Positions 9,109-18,146 of a DNA stretch of 58,146 nt are shown piece after piece. Position numbers and translations under genes: made by a program. The number at the start of each line of letters is the position of its first letter. Position 1 is the stretch's first letter. The notes below the pieces were generated by a model that saw only the letters and a program-made list of their open reading frames with translations, made no database searches and had not been told where the DNA came from. Origin of the DNA: Streptomyces verrucosisporus (GTDB lineage: Bacteria; Actinomycetota; Actinomycetes; Streptomycetales; Streptomycetaceae); the NCBI RefSeq assembly GCF_017114865.1, contig NZ_JADEYH010000030.1, positions 1 to 58,146 on the forward strand, given 5' to 3'.

Positions 9109-9146
9109 GCTGTCGGCCGGGCTCGGAACCGAGCCCGGCCGACAGC
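9109..9146 (-). terminator. Terminator after copA
   Basis: A perfect 17-bp stem (9109-9125 with 9130-9146) with a GAAC loop, 32 bases downstream of the copA stop. It separates the copper operon from the lasso operon on the same strand. Confidence 0.88.
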
Positions 9147-9178
9147 GTGAAGGGGTGAGGAGGAGTGACCGGAACCGG

Positions 9179-11470
9179 TCAGCGGAAGGCGCGCAGCCGG
9201 AGGCTGTTGGTGACGACGAAGACCGAGGAGAAGGCCATGGCGGCTCCCGCGATCATCGGGTTGAGCAGTCCGGCCGCGGCCAGCGGCAGGGCGGCGACGT
9301 TGTAGCCGAAGGCCCAGAAGAGGTTGCCCTTGATGGTGGCCAGGGTCTTGCGGGACAGCCGGATGGCGTCGGCGGCGGCGCGCAGGTCGCCGCGGACGAG
9401 GGTGAGGTCGCCGGCCTCGATGGCGGCGTCGGTGCCGGTGCCCATGGCCAGGCCGAGGTCGGCCTGGGCGAGGGCGGCCGCGTCGTTGACGCCGTCACCG
9501 ACCATGGCCACGGAGCGCCCCTCGTCCTGGAGGCGCTTGACGACGTCGACCTTGTCCTGGGGCATGACCTCGGCGATCACCCGGCCCCCGGAGGCGTCGA
9601 TCCCGACCTCGCGGGCGACGGATTCGGCCACCGCCCGGTTGTCGCCGGTGAGCAGGACGGGGGTGAGTCCGAGGGCGCGCAGCCGGGTGATGGCCTCGGC
9701 GCTGGTGGGCTTGACGGCGTCGGCCACGGCCAGCAGCCCCCGCACCCTTCCGTCCCAGGCGACGGCGACCGCGGTGCGGCCCTCCGCCTCCGCGGCGTCC
9801 CGTGCCCCGGCCAGTTCCGCGGGAAGCTCCAGGGCGCTCTCCGCCAGCAGCCGCTCCCGGCCCACGGCCACCTCGCGGCCTTCGACGGTGCCCCGGACAC
9901 CGAGCCCGGCGGCGTTCTCGAAGCGCTCCACCGGAGGCAGGGCGCCGACGCGCTCGGCGGCCCCGGCCGCGATCGCCCGGGCGATGGGGTGCTCGGAGGC
10001 GTGCTCCAGGGCGCCGGCCAGGCGCAGCACCTCGTCCTCGTCCTCGCCCCCGGCGGCGACGACGTCCCGCAGCTCCATCCGGCCGGTGGTGACGGTGCCG
10101 GTCTTGTCCAGGACGACGGTGTCCACGCGCCGGGTGTTCTCCAGGACCTCGGGGCCCTTGATGAGGATGCCGAGCTGGGCACCGCGTCCGGTGCCGACCA
10201 TCAGGGCGGTGGGGGTGGCCAGGCCCAGGGCGCAGGGGCAGGCGATGATCAGGACGGCGACGGCCGCGGTGAAGGCCGCGGCCGGCCCTCCGCCGGTGCC
10301 GAGCCAGAAGCCCAGGGTGCCCAGCGAGATCAGCAGCACCACCGGCACGAAGACGGCCGAGACCCGGTCGGCCAGCCGCTGCACCTCGGCCTTGCCGCTC
10401 TGCGCGTCCTCGACCAGCCTGGCCATCCGGGCGAGCTGGGTGTCGGAGCCGACGCGGGTGGCCTCGACGACCAGCCGGCCGGAGGTGTTGACGGTGGCGC
10501 CGGTGACGGTGTCACCGGCCGAGACGTCCACCGGCACCGACTCGCCGGTCAGCATCGAGGCGTCCACGGCCGAGGAGCCCTCGACCACGGTGCCGTCGGT
10601 GGCGATCTTCTCGCCGGGGCGGACCAGGAAGCGGTCCCCGACGGCCAGTTCGGCGACGGGGACGAGCGTCTCGCGGCCGCCGCGCAGGACGGTGACCTCC
10701 TTGGCGCCCAGCTCCAGCAGGGCTCGTAGCGCCGCGCCCGCGCTCCGCTTGGAGCGCGCCTCCAGATAGCGGCCGAGCAGGATGAACGTCGTCACCCCGG
10801 CCGCGACCTCCAGGTACAGGGCGGAGGAGGCGTCGGAGCGGGAGACGGTCAGCTCGAAGCCGTGCCGCATCCCCGGCATGCCGGCGTCGCCGAGGAACAG
10901 CGCCCACAGCGACCAGCCCAGGGCCGCGGTCGTGCCCAGTGAGACCAGGGTGTCCATGGTGGCCGCGCCGTGCCGGGCGTTCGTCCACGCCGCGCGGTGG
11001 AAGGGCAGCGCGCCCCACACCACGACCGGTGCCGCCAGGGTCAGGGACAGCCACTGCCAGTTGTCGAACTGGAGGGCCGGAACCATCGACAGCAGTACGA
11101 CCGGCACCGACAGGGCCAGTGAGACCAGGAAGCGCTGCCGCAGTGAGGCCAGTTCGCGCCCGTCCTCGCCCTCCCTCCCGTCGGCCCCCGCCCGTGTCCC
11201 GTCCTCCGGCCGCGCGGGGGCGGGAGGAGGGGGCGGCTGGGCGGTGTAGCCGGTCTTCTCGACGGTGGCGACCAGATCGTCGACGCTCACACCGGGGGCG
11301 TAGCTGACGCGTGCCTTCTCGGTGGCGAAGTTGACCGTGGCGCTCACGCCGTCCATCCGGTTGAGCTTCTTCTCGACACGGGCGGCACAGGAGGCGCAGG
11401 TCATCCCGCCGATGGCGAGTTCGACCTCGTCGGCGGGTGCCTGCGTACCGGATGTCGTGGTGGTGGTCAC
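9179..11470 (-). CDS. copA: Copper-translocating P1B-type ATPase
   Basis: Exports Cu(I) from the cytoplasm using ATP. There is one N-terminal heavy-metal-associated domain with GMTCASC (Cys25, Cys28), then eight membrane helices. The transport motif CPC is in ACPCALGLATPTA at about residue 412, the phosphorylation motif DKTGT is at about 453, and the hinge is GDGVNDAAAL. Length is 763 residues, normal for the family. The start is GTG 11470. It follows the copper chaperone gene with an 86-base gap holding a hairpin, and both sit behind a CsoR-type operator. CPC together with CxxC supports Cu(I)/Ag(I) rather than Zn/Cd. Confidence 0.95.
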   Translation of the reverse strand: MTTTTTSGTQAPADEVELAIGGMTCASCAARVEKKLNRMDGVSATVNFATEKARVSYAPGVSVDDLVATVEKTGYTAQPPPPPAPARPEDGTRAGADGREGEDGRELASLRQRFLVSLALSVPVVLLSMVPALQFDNWQWLSLTLAAPVVVWGALPFHRAAWTNARHGAATMDTLVSLGTTAALGWSLWALFLGDAGMPGMRHGFELTVSRSDASSALYLEVAAGVTTFILLGRYLEARSKRSAGAALRALLELGAKEVTVLRGGRETLVPVAELAVGDRFLVRPGEKIATDGTVVEGSSAVDASMLTGESVPVDVSAGDTVTGATVNTSGRLVVEATRVGSDTQLARMARLVEDAQSGKAEVQRLADRVSAVFVPVVLLISLGTLGFWLGTGGGPAAAFTAAVAVLIIACPCALGLATPTALMVGTGRGAQLGILIKGPEVLENTRRVDTVVLDKTGTVTTGRMELRDVVAAGGEDEDEVLRLAGALEHASEHPIARAIAAGAAERVGALPPVERFENAAGLGVRGTVEGREVAVGRERLLAESALELPAELAGARDAAEAEGRTAVAVAWDGRVRGLLAVADAVKPTSAEAITRLRALGLTPVLLTGDNRAVAESVAREVGIDASGGRVIAEVMPQDKVDVVKRLQDEGRSVAMVGDGVNDAAALAQADLGLAMGTGTDAAIEAGDLTLVRGDLRAAADAIRLSRKTLATIKGNLFWAFGYNVAALPLAAAGLLNPMIAGAAMAFSSVFVVTNSLRLRAFR

Positions 11471-11489
11471 GCTGTCTCCCGGGCGTGGG

Positions 11490-11533
11490 CCGGACCGTGC
11501 GGGCGGCGCGGGCGCGCGGCCCGCACGGTCCGG
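11490..11533 (-). terminator. Intercistronic hairpin between copZ and copA
   Basis: A 14-bp perfect stem (11490-11503 with 11520-11533) and 16-nt loop inside the copZ-copA gap. It could partly terminate or stabilise the copZ message so that chaperone exceeds ATPase; that effect is inferred. Confidence 0.55.
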
Positions 11534-11556
11534 AGGGGTGGGATGGCTGCGGGCGG

Positions 11557-11775
11557 TCAGGCCCGGCCGGAGAGCTCGTAGCCCGCCTCGTCGACGGCGG
11601 CGCGTACGGCCTCGTCGTCCAGTTCGCGGGTGGAGGTGACGGTCACCAGGCCGGTCGAGGCCACGGCCTTGACCTCGGTGACGCCGTCGATCCCGGAGAC
11701 CTCGCTGTTGACGGCGCCCTCGCAGTGGCCGCAGGTCATGCCGGTGACCTTGTAGGTGGTGGTGACGGTGCTCAT
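11557..11775 (-). CDS. copZ: Copper chaperone, CopZ type
   Basis: A 72-residue ferredoxin-like HMA-domain protein that binds Cu(I) and hands it to CopA. The metal motif GMTCGHC has Cys14 and Cys17, and the rest follows the domain pattern. The ATG at 11775 is used; longer in-frame extensions upstream are non-coding. It is the first gene of the copper operon, directly downstream of the CsoR-like operator. No csoR gene is within the window. Confidence 0.93.
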   Translation of the reverse strand: MSTVTTTYKVTGMTCGHCEGAVNSEVSGIDGVTEVKAVASTGLVTVTSTRELDDEAVRAAVDEAGYELSGRA

Positions 11776-11848
11776 GGATTCTGCTCCCTCGGATCGGTGC
11801 GCGCAGGTGCCCGGACGGCCGGGCGGGTGTTCCGTCACCCTCGACTTT

Positions 11849-11865
11849 ATACCCCTAGGGGGTAT
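11849..11865 (-). promoter_or_regulatory. CsoR-type copper operator
   Basis: ATACCCC-TAG-GGGGTAT, a perfect 7-3-7 palindrome, matches the known TACCC..GGGTA core bound by the Cu(I) repressor CsoR. It lies 74 bases before copZ and overlaps the TATAAA-like -10 region of the minus-strand promoter, so CsoR would block transcription until copper binds. Confidence 0.85.
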
Positions 11866-11982
11866 TAGCCAAATGGATCCGGCGCTGCTCCTCCGGGTTC
11901 CCCCGGGAAAACCGCGCGGCGGCCGTCCCCACAGGGCCGGTAGGGTGCGGCGGACGATCACCGAGGGGCAGGGGGAGAAGGC

Positions 11983-12888
11983 ATGGCGTGCGCGGAGTGC
12001 GAGGGCGGACGGGACGAGGCGGCCGGAAACCGGTGCCCGGCGTGCGGTGACACCGCGCCGCACCCCGCCGCGCCCGCCGCATCCGCCGCACCGGCCGGGA
12101 AGGCCGCACCCGCCGGGAGGAGCGCCCCCGCGGGGCAGCCCTGGTGGGTGCTGTCCGACGAGGAACTGCGGACGGTGGAGCGCGTCCGCCGGGAGCAGGG
12201 GGAGTCGCCGTATCTGCGCTGGCAGTCCACCCGGACCCTGGCGACCGTCACGGTCGCGCTGCTGGGGGTGGTCGTGGCCTCGGACCTGTTCGCGATCCTG
12301 GCCGGGTCCCGGTTCGCCGGACTCCTGGAACAGGAGGCGCGGTCGTCGTGGTACGGCTCCGGTGGCGCCCTGGAGAGCGCGGAGTCGCTGTACTCGGCCG
12401 CCGGTGTGGTCCAGCTCGCCGCGCTGGTGGCGGCGGGGATCCCGTTCCTGATGTGGTTCCACCGCTCCCGGCTCAACGCCCAGACGTTCGACGCCGCGAG
12501 CCAGCGGATGGGGGCGGGCTGGGCGGTCGGCGGATGGTTCGTGCCCGTCGTCAACCTCTGGTTCCCCAAGAAGATCGCCAACGACATCTGGGACGCCAGC
12601 ACCCCGCCGGGGCCGGACGGCACGGTCCGCGAGCGCCTTCCCGGCGGACTGCTCAACTGCTGGTGGCTGCTGTGGCTGCTCACCTGCGTGATCGGCGGGA
12701 TCGCCGCCGAGGGGTACGAGGACGCCTGGAGCCTCGGGGAGATAGAGGGCGCCGTCTCCTTCTACCTCTTCGCCGACGGGGTCGACATCCTCGCCGCCGT
12801 GCTGGCGATCCTCGTCGTCCACAGGGTCACCGCCATGCAGCACGCCCTCCAGGAGCACCGCGCGGCCCTCGCCGCGGCTCCGGTCTGA
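11983..12888 (+). CDS. DUF4328 membrane protein with N-terminal zinc-ribbon-like motif
   Basis: 301 residues. The N-terminus has two CxxC pairs (CAEC at 3-6, CPAC at about 18-21) resembling a small zinc ribbon, followed by an Ala/Pro-rich linker to about residue 45. The membrane part has four predicted helices. The signature WFVPVVNLWFPKKI is characteristic of DUF4328 proteins, which are common in Streptomyces and of unknown function. ATG 11983 follows a GGGGGAGAAGGC sequence. It is divergent from copZ, so its promoter is near the CsoR site; I see no evidence that it is copper-regulated. Confidence 0.85.
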   Translation: MACAECEGGRDEAAGNRCPACGDTAPHPAAPAASAAPAGKAAPAGRSAPAGQPWWVLSDEELRTVERVRREQGESPYLRWQSTRTLATVTVALLGVVVASDLFAILAGSRFAGLLEQEARSSWYGSGGALESAESLYSAAGVVQLAALVAAGIPFLMWFHRSRLNAQTFDAASQRMGAGWAVGGWFVPVVNLWFPKKIANDIWDASTPPGPDGTVRERLPGGLLNCWWLLWLLTCVIGGIAAEGYEDAWSLGEIEGAVSFYLFADGVDILAAVLAILVVHRVTAMQHALQEHRAALAAAPV

Positions 12889-13007
12889 CCGCCCGCCCGG
12901 CACCCCTGTCCAGGGCCGCTCCGGGGCAGCGGTAGGGTGCCCGCCTGTCCGGGCACGCGCACGGCAGGTCCGGCGGCCGGAGTCAGCGTCCTGGGGAGAG
13001 TGTTCTC

Positions 13008-14321
13008 GTGGTCCTCGTCATGGTGTTCGGAGTCGCGCTGCTCATAGCGGTGCTGCTGTCCGGGCTGGCCGCCCGGTCGGTGCTCTCCACCTCGCTGCTG
13101 TTCCTGGTGGGCGGCGCGCTGGTCAGCGACGGCTTCCTGGGGCTGATCCACATCACCCCGGACAGCGGCATCGTGGCGGCCACCGCCGACCTGGCCCTGT
13201 TCGCGGTGCTGTTCACCGACGGCATGCACGTCTCCTTCCCCGCGCTGCGCCGGGCCTGGCGCAATCCGGTCCGCGCGCTCGGCCTGGGCATGCCGCTGGC
13301 CTTCCTCGGCGTCGCGCTGCTGGCCCACTTCCTGGTCGGCCTGGACTGGACGACGTCCTTCCTGGTCGGCGCGGTACTGGCGCCCACCGACCCGGTGTTC
13401 GCCTCGGCGATCGTGGGCCGCGAGGAGGTGCCCGCGAAGCTGCGGCAGCTCCTCAACATCGAAAGCGGCGTCAACGACGGCCTCGCACTGCCCTTCGTCC
13501 TGATCCTCATCGCCGCCGCCGCGCCGGCCGGGCACGCCGAGGACGCCGACTTCGCCGCGATCGCCACCGAGCTGGTCCTCGGCCTGCTCTTCGGCGTCCT
13601 GCTGCCGCTGCTGGCGAACTGGCTGGTCCGCTTCCGTCTGCTGGGCGCCGAGCCCAGGCTCCAGCCGCTGCTGCCGCTGGCCGTCGGTGTGACCCTGTAC
13701 GCCGCCTGCCACCTCACCCACGCCAACCCCTACCTCGCCGCTTTCTCGGCGGGCGCGGTGATCGCCGCGGTTTCCCCGGAGGCCAAGGAGGCGTTCGAGT
13801 CGCTGGGGGAGTCCCTGGCGGAGCTGGCGAAGTTCGCGGCGCTGCTGGTCTTCGGCGCGCTGCTGACCCCGCAGCTCTTCGGGGACCTGTCCTTGGGGGG
13901 CTACGTGGTCGCGGTCCTGGCCATCGTGCTGATCCGCCCGGCCTCGATGCTGCTTTCCCTGGTGGGCACCGGTTTCGACCGCAAGGAGAGGCTCACGGCG
14001 GCCTGGTTCGGGCCCAAGGGCTTCGCCTCGGTGGTCTACGGACTGCTGGTGCTCCAGTCGGGCGTCCCGCGAGCCGAGGACGCCTTCACCCTGATCGCCG
14101 TCACCATCGCCTTCTCGATCGTCGCCCACAGCAGCACGGACGTGCCGATCGCGCGGGTCTTCGACGTCGAGGAGCTGGCGGGCATCCCGGGCGACGGGAA
14201 GGGGCCGCGCCTGCCGGGGGGCGGGCGCGGCCGGAACGGCGCGGGCGGCGATGACGGCGCCGGAAGCGGAACCCCGGAGTCCGGAGAGGCCGGAGAGAGC
14301 GCCGTCAGCCCTCGCGGTTGA
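13008..14321 (+). CDS. CPA1-type Na+(K+)/H+ antiporter
   Basis: A 437-residue cation/proton antiporter of the NhaP/CPA1 family with about 12 membrane helices starting at residue 2. Conserved elements include LAPTDPVFASAIV and ESGVNDGLALP, the latter carrying the acidic ND pair of the ion-binding site. It would exchange cytoplasmic Na+ or K+ for protons and help pH and salt homeostasis. The last 45 residues are a hydrophilic Gly/Arg-rich tail. GTG 13008 is preceded by GGGGAGAG. Its 3' end overlaps the convergent nhaA gene by 17 bases. Confidence 0.9.
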   Translation: MVLVMVFGVALLIAVLLSGLAARSVLSTSLLFLVGGALVSDGFLGLIHITPDSGIVAATADLALFAVLFTDGMHVSFPALRRAWRNPVRALGLGMPLAFLGVALLAHFLVGLDWTTSFLVGAVLAPTDPVFASAIVGREEVPAKLRQLLNIESGVNDGLALPFVLILIAAAAPAGHAEDADFAAIATELVLGLLFGVLLPLLANWLVRFRLLGAEPRLQPLLPLAVGVTLYAACHLTHANPYLAAFSAGAVIAAVSPEAKEAFESLGESLAELAKFAALLVFGALLTPQLFGDLSLGGYVVAVLAIVLIRPASMLLSLVGTGFDRKERLTAAWFGPKGFASVVYGLLVLQSGVPRAEDAFTLIAVTIAFSIVAHSSTDVPIARVFDVEELAGIPGDGKGPRLPGGGRGRNGAGGDDGAGSGTPESGEAGESAVSPRG

Positions 14322-15672
14322 CCTCCCGGTCGGCCCGGCGGGCGGCTCCCTCGGTGACCGTGCCCCGCGGCCGCTCGTAGATGTCCGGGATGCCGTCGTG
14401 GTCGTCGTCCCGGTTCTCCTCCTCCCACAGCCGCTTGTAGCGGGCGTCGCGGAACTTGAGGAAGACGGCGGCGGCCACCGCGGAGAGCAGCGAGCCGATC
14501 AGGACGGCCGCCTTGACGTACTCGCCGGTCTCCGCGTTGTCCGCGAAGGCCAGGTCGCCCACCAGCAGTGAGACGGTGAAGCCGATGCCGGCCAGCAGCG
14601 CGACGCCCGCCACGTCCGCCCACTCCAGGTCCTCGCTGAGCCGGGCGCGGGTGAAGCGGGCGGCCAGATAGGTGCCGCCGAAGACGCCGAGGAGCTTGCC
14701 CGCGAACAGGCCGAGGATCACGCCCAGTGACTCGGGCCGGCGGAACGTCTCGCCCAGCGCGTCGCCGGAGACGCTGACGCCGGCGGCGAAGAGGGCGAAC
14801 ACCGGCACCGCGAAGCCCGCCGACAGCGGCCGCACCAGGTGCTCGATCCGCTCGGCCGGGGACTCCTTCTCGGTGGGCCAGCCCCCGCTGCCCTTGGTCG
14901 GGACCACCCGCAGCAGCATGCCCATCGCCACGCCGGCGATGGTGGCGTGCACCCCGCTGGCGTGCATCAGCGCCCAGATGACCAGGCCCAGCGGCACGTA
15001 CACGTACCAGCCGCGCACCCGCAGCTTCTGGTGGAGGAACCAGAACGCCGCCAGCCCGGCCAGCGCCCCGCCCAGGGCGGGCAGGTTCAGCGCGGAGGTG
15101 TAGAAGACGGCGATGACGAGGATCGCACCGAGGTCGTCGACGATGGCGAGGGTGAGGAGGAAGGCCCGGATGCCAGAGGGCAGGTTGGTGCCGATCACGG
15201 CGAGCACGCCGAGGGCGAAGGCGATGTCGGTGGCCATGGGGATGGCCCAGCCGTCCATCTGGCCGCCGCCCGCCGCGTTGACCGCGACGTAGAAGAGGGC
15301 GGGCACCACCATGCCGCACACGGCGGCGACCACCGGGAGGGCCGCGGCGGCCGGGCGCCGCAGCTCACCGAGGAGCAGTTCGCGCTTCAGCTCGATGCCG
15401 GCGACGAAGAAGAAGATCGTCAGCAGACCGTCCGACGCCCAGTGCCCCACCGACAGGTCGAGGTGGAGGGAGGAGATGCCGAAATGGAAGTCGCGGACCG
15501 ACTCGTACAGGCTCCCCCAGGGAGAGTTCGCCCACACCAGCGCCACCACCGCGGCCGCCAGCAGCAGCATCCCGCCGACGGTCTCGGTGCGCAGCGCCTC
15601 CAGCAGGAACCGGCGCTCCTGGAACGACGGCAGCCCGAAGAGGGAGGTGCGCTCTTTGGGGGCGTTGGACAT
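14305..15672 (-). CDS. nhaA: Na+/H+ antiporter NhaA
   Basis: An electrogenic Na+/2H+ antiporter of the NhaA family, 455 residues, 11-12 membrane helices. The ion-binding signature VDDLGAILVIA carries the two essential aspartates, and MATDIAFALGVLAV is also conserved. The start ATG 15672 has GGGAGG eight bases upstream; an open extension up to 15954 has no such site and unlike composition. The C-terminal 45 residues are charged. It lies tail-to-tail with the CPA1 antiporter, so two unrelated sodium/proton exchangers share one locus. Confidence 0.94.
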   Translation of the reverse strand: MSNAPKERTSLFGLPSFQERRFLLEALRTETVGGMLLLAAAVVALVWANSPWGSLYESVRDFHFGISSLHLDLSVGHWASDGLLTIFFFVAGIELKRELLLGELRRPAAAALPVVAAVCGMVVPALFYVAVNAAGGGQMDGWAIPMATDIAFALGVLAVIGTNLPSGIRAFLLTLAIVDDLGAILVIAVFYTSALNLPALGGALAGLAAFWFLHQKLRVRGWYVYVPLGLVIWALMHASGVHATIAGVAMGMLLRVVPTKGSGGWPTEKESPAERIEHLVRPLSAGFAVPVFALFAAGVSVSGDALGETFRRPESLGVILGLFAGKLLGVFGGTYLAARFTRARLSEDLEWADVAGVALLAGIGFTVSLLVGDLAFADNAETGEYVKAAVLIGSLLSAVAAAVFLKFRDARYKRLWEEENRDDDHDGIPDIYERPRGTVTEGAARRADREVNREG

Positions 15673-16069
15673 GGAGTGACCTCCCGGGGCCGGTTTCGGG
15701 GTACGTGAACAACGTCGCCGACCAGACTTCCCGGCACACCATTTGTGATCTTGATTGTCATACCACCGTACCCACAACCTGCTGTTTCCGCGCAAGAGCG
15801 GATCCGTGCACGACTGCGCGGGTACCGTCGGGTAATGCCCGGCAACTCCCGGTCCATGTCGGCGAATGCCCCCGGCCGCCCCGGTTTCGCCGGTGACGGT
15901 GATCACACCGCCCTCCGCCGCGGCGATCGGAGCTGATCCTTCCCCGCCGCGCACGCCGTCACCCCTGCCGCAGCGGCCCCGTCCCTCCCTTAGTCTGTGC
16001 CGGTGGCCCGGCCGGCCGTACGGCCGGGGGAGAGCGGAAGCGCGGAACGGCGAAGGGGGCGGGGCAGCG
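15673..16069. other. Divergent promoter region, nhaA and PucR-type gene
   Basis: This 397-base gap between divergent genes holds no convincing gene. On the minus strand, a TATGAC-like hexamer around 15756-15762 could be the -10 of nhaA. I saw no strong palindrome. Confidence 0.4.
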
Positions 16070-17176
16070 GTGAGACGCAGCAGGCTCCCCGACTCCTTCC
16101 TCGGCGGCTACGCGGAACTGCTCGCCGAGATATCCCGGACCGGGCGGCTGCCGCGCCGCGCCGAACTGGACGCCTTCCGCGAGACGGGCGAGCGGGTCGC
16201 CGAGCGGGGCTACGGCCTGCGCGACCTGGTCGGCCTCTATCTCGCGGAGACCCGCCGGCTGTGGGGCACGCTGCCGGGCATCGCCCGGTCGGCCACGGCC
16301 GCGGAGCGGGCCCGCACCGGCGACGCACTGCTGGCCGCGGTGGAGGCCGCGGTGGCCGCACTGGGCGAGGGGCACGAGCGGGCCCAGCGGCTGGCGGTGC
16401 GGCAGGAGGAGGCCGAGCGCCGCGAGTTCGTGGACGACCTGCTCTACGGCCGCAGCGACCTGGGCCGGCTGGCCGAGCGCGCCGAGCGCTTCGGTCTGCG
16501 GCTGGCCCGCGCGCACGCGGTCGCGGTGGCCCTGGGCACCGAGAAGTACGACGACGTGCACCCCACCGTGCGCCGCATCGAGCGCGAGCTGGTGGGCCGC
16601 TTCGGCGAGCGCGACGTGCTGCTCGCCACCAAGGACGGGCGGCTGGTGTGCATCGCCGCCAGCGCCGACAAGTCCGTGCTGCGGGCCTTCGCCCGGCTCG
16701 CCGAGGACCCCGGCCCGGGGTACCCCGCCGCCGAGCGGGTGGCGCTTGGCCGCTCCCACAGCGGCCCCAGCGGAGTGGTGCGCTCCTACGAGGAGGCGCT
16801 CGGGGCCCTGGACCTCGCCGACCGGCTCGGCCTGGAGGGGATCCGGTTCAACGCGGCGGAGATGCTGGTCTTCCCCGTGCTGCTGCGCGACCGCGCGGCG
16901 ATGGCCGATCTGGTGCGCACCGTGCTGGGGCCGCTCACCCAGGCCCGCGGCGGGGCCGCGCCGCTGCTGGAGACCCTGTCGGTGTGCTCGGCGGCGGGTT
17001 ATGTGAACGCGGAGGCCGCCCGCCGGCTGGGCGTGAGCGTGCGGACCCTGTCGTACCGGCTGGCGCGCATCCGGGAGCTGACCGGCTATGACCCCGGCGA
17101 CGGCCTCCAGCGCTACACCCTGGAGACCGCCGCGATGGGCGCCCGGCTGCTGGGCTGGCCGGAGAAGCCGCTCTAG
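16070..17176 (+). CDS. PucR/CdaR-family transcriptional regulator
   Basis: A 368-residue DNA-binding regulator. The C-terminal PucR helix-turn-helix is clear: AARRLGVSVRTLSYRLARI within the last 70 residues. The middle part matches the GGDEF-like CdaR domain. Residues 1-120 are helical and could be a RsbT-type or sensor domain. GTG 16070 (MRRSRLPDSF) is chosen because it follows an AAGGGGGCGGGG site and the frame upstream is low-complexity. The adjacent genes are not of the usual purine or sugar-diacid type, so the target is unknown. It is monocistronic. Confidence 0.85.
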   Translation: MRRSRLPDSFLGGYAELLAEISRTGRLPRRAELDAFRETGERVAERGYGLRDLVGLYLAETRRLWGTLPGIARSATAAERARTGDALLAAVEAAVAALGEGHERAQRLAVRQEEAERREFVDDLLYGRSDLGRLAERAERFGLRLARAHAVAVALGTEKYDDVHPTVRRIERELVGRFGERDVLLATKDGRLVCIAASADKSVLRAFARLAEDPGPGYPAAERVALGRSHSGPSGVVRSYEEALGALDLADRLGLEGIRFNAAEMLVFPVLLRDRAAMADLVRTVLGPLTQARGGAAPLLETLSVCSAAGYVNAEAARRLGVSVRTLSYRLARIRELTGYDPGDGLQRYTLETAAMGARLLGWPEKPL

Positions 17177-17313
17177 CCGCCCGCCGCCCCTGTGAGCCGC
17201 GCGGTCCGTTCCGGCCGCGAGGCTCGTCCCGCCCCACCCCGGCACGGAAGCGCGGACGACGGCCGCAGAGCCGATGGTTCCCTCCGGTTGCCGGACGTAA
17301 GTGCGGCGTAAAG

Positions 17314-17332
17314 ATTGCCGGATCCTGGCAAT
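17314..17332. promoter_or_regulatory. Palindrome upstream of the YqiJ-flotillin operon
   Basis: ATTGCC-N7-GGCAAT, a perfect 6-7-6 inverted repeat 63 bases before the YqiJ-like start. It is a candidate operator; no binding protein is assigned. Confidence 0.4.
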
Positions 17333-17394
17333 GTGCGCCCCGGTTCCGGAGTGTCAGCATGAGGTCACGCCGCGACCGGTACGGGGGTGGAACG

Positions 17395-18063
17395 ATGAGC
17401 GAGTTCATGCATACGGCCATGAGCTTCCCCGCCAATCTGTTCGGGTTCGGACTTGTGGTGGTGCTCTTCTACTGGCTGACGGTGCTGGTCGGAGCGGTCG
17501 GCGTCGATGCCCTCGACGGGGGTGAGAGCATCGACGCCGGCCACTGCGACCAGTCCGGGGCCGGCCCCGCGGCGGTTCTCGCGGCGGCCGGACTCGGCGG
17601 GGCACCGGTTTCCGTCTCCCTGTCGCTCCTCATCTCGATTGCCTGGTTCGCATCACTGAGCGGTGCGGTGCTGGTCGACCGGGCCGGCGGGGGCACCCCG
17701 GCGCGCCTGCTGGTCCTGCCGGCCGCGCTGCTCGCCGCCTGGGGGCTGACACGACTGCTGGTCCGCCCGCTGGCCCGGCTGGCGCCGCGCGAGACGGGCA
17801 CCGGCCACCGCGACCTCGTCGGCCGGGTGTGCACCATCCGCACCGGGCACGTCAGCCACCGCTTCGGGCAGGCGGAGATCACCGCCGAGGACGGTTCGGC
17901 CCATCTGGTCCAGGTGCGCGCCCGGGGCGAGGGCGCCGCGGGCCTGGCCGCCGGAAGCACCGCGCTGGTCTTCGACTACGACCCCGAGGGCGGCTTCTTC
18001 CACGTCATGCCCTGCGACCCCGTACTGGACCCCGGTCCGGACGCCGGCCGGCTGCCGCGCTGA
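17395..18063 (+). CDS. YqiJ-like OB-fold membrane protein (flotillin partner)
   Basis: 222 residues. Two or three N-terminal membrane helices (about 12-38, 72-95, 105-125) are followed by a C-terminal cytoplasmic beta-rich domain with the NfeD/YqiJ OB pattern: LVGRVCTIRTGHVSHRFGQ then EDGSAHLVQVRA. Family knowledge: such proteins are encoded next to flotillins (E. coli yqiJ-yqiK) and are thought to support membrane microdomains or integrity. ATG 17395 has GGGGTGG just upstream; an earlier in-frame ATG at 17359 is less likely. The flotillin gene follows after 83 bases. Confidence 0.85.
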   Translation: MSEFMHTAMSFPANLFGFGLVVVLFYWLTVLVGAVGVDALDGGESIDAGHCDQSGAGPAAVLAAAGLGGAPVSVSLSLLISIAWFASLSGAVLVDRAGGGTPARLLVLPAALLAAWGLTRLLVRPLARLAPRETGTGHRDLVGRVCTIRTGHVSHRFGQAEITAEDGSAHLVQVRARGEGAAGLAAGSTALVFDYDPEGGFFHVMPCDPVLDPGPDAGRLPR

Positions 18064-18082
18064 ACCCCCGCGCCGAACGACC

Positions 18083-18103
18083 ACGGGCCCGCCGCGGGCC
18101 CGT
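18083..18103 (+). terminator. Hairpin between YqiJ-like gene and flotillin gene
   Basis: Perfect 9-bp G+C stem (18083-18091 with 18095-18103) with a 3-nt loop. It may attenuate read-through or protect the upstream message. Confidence 0.4.
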
Positions 18104-18146
18104 CCACCAGACCTCAAGTACACGACCTCACAAGGAACCCACCGCC

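Noticed and set aside
15420..15857. Minus frame upstream of nhaA with an internal ATG (TIKITNGVPGSL)
   Set aside because: It runs into nhaA in another phase and has no clear ribosome binding site or conserved pattern.
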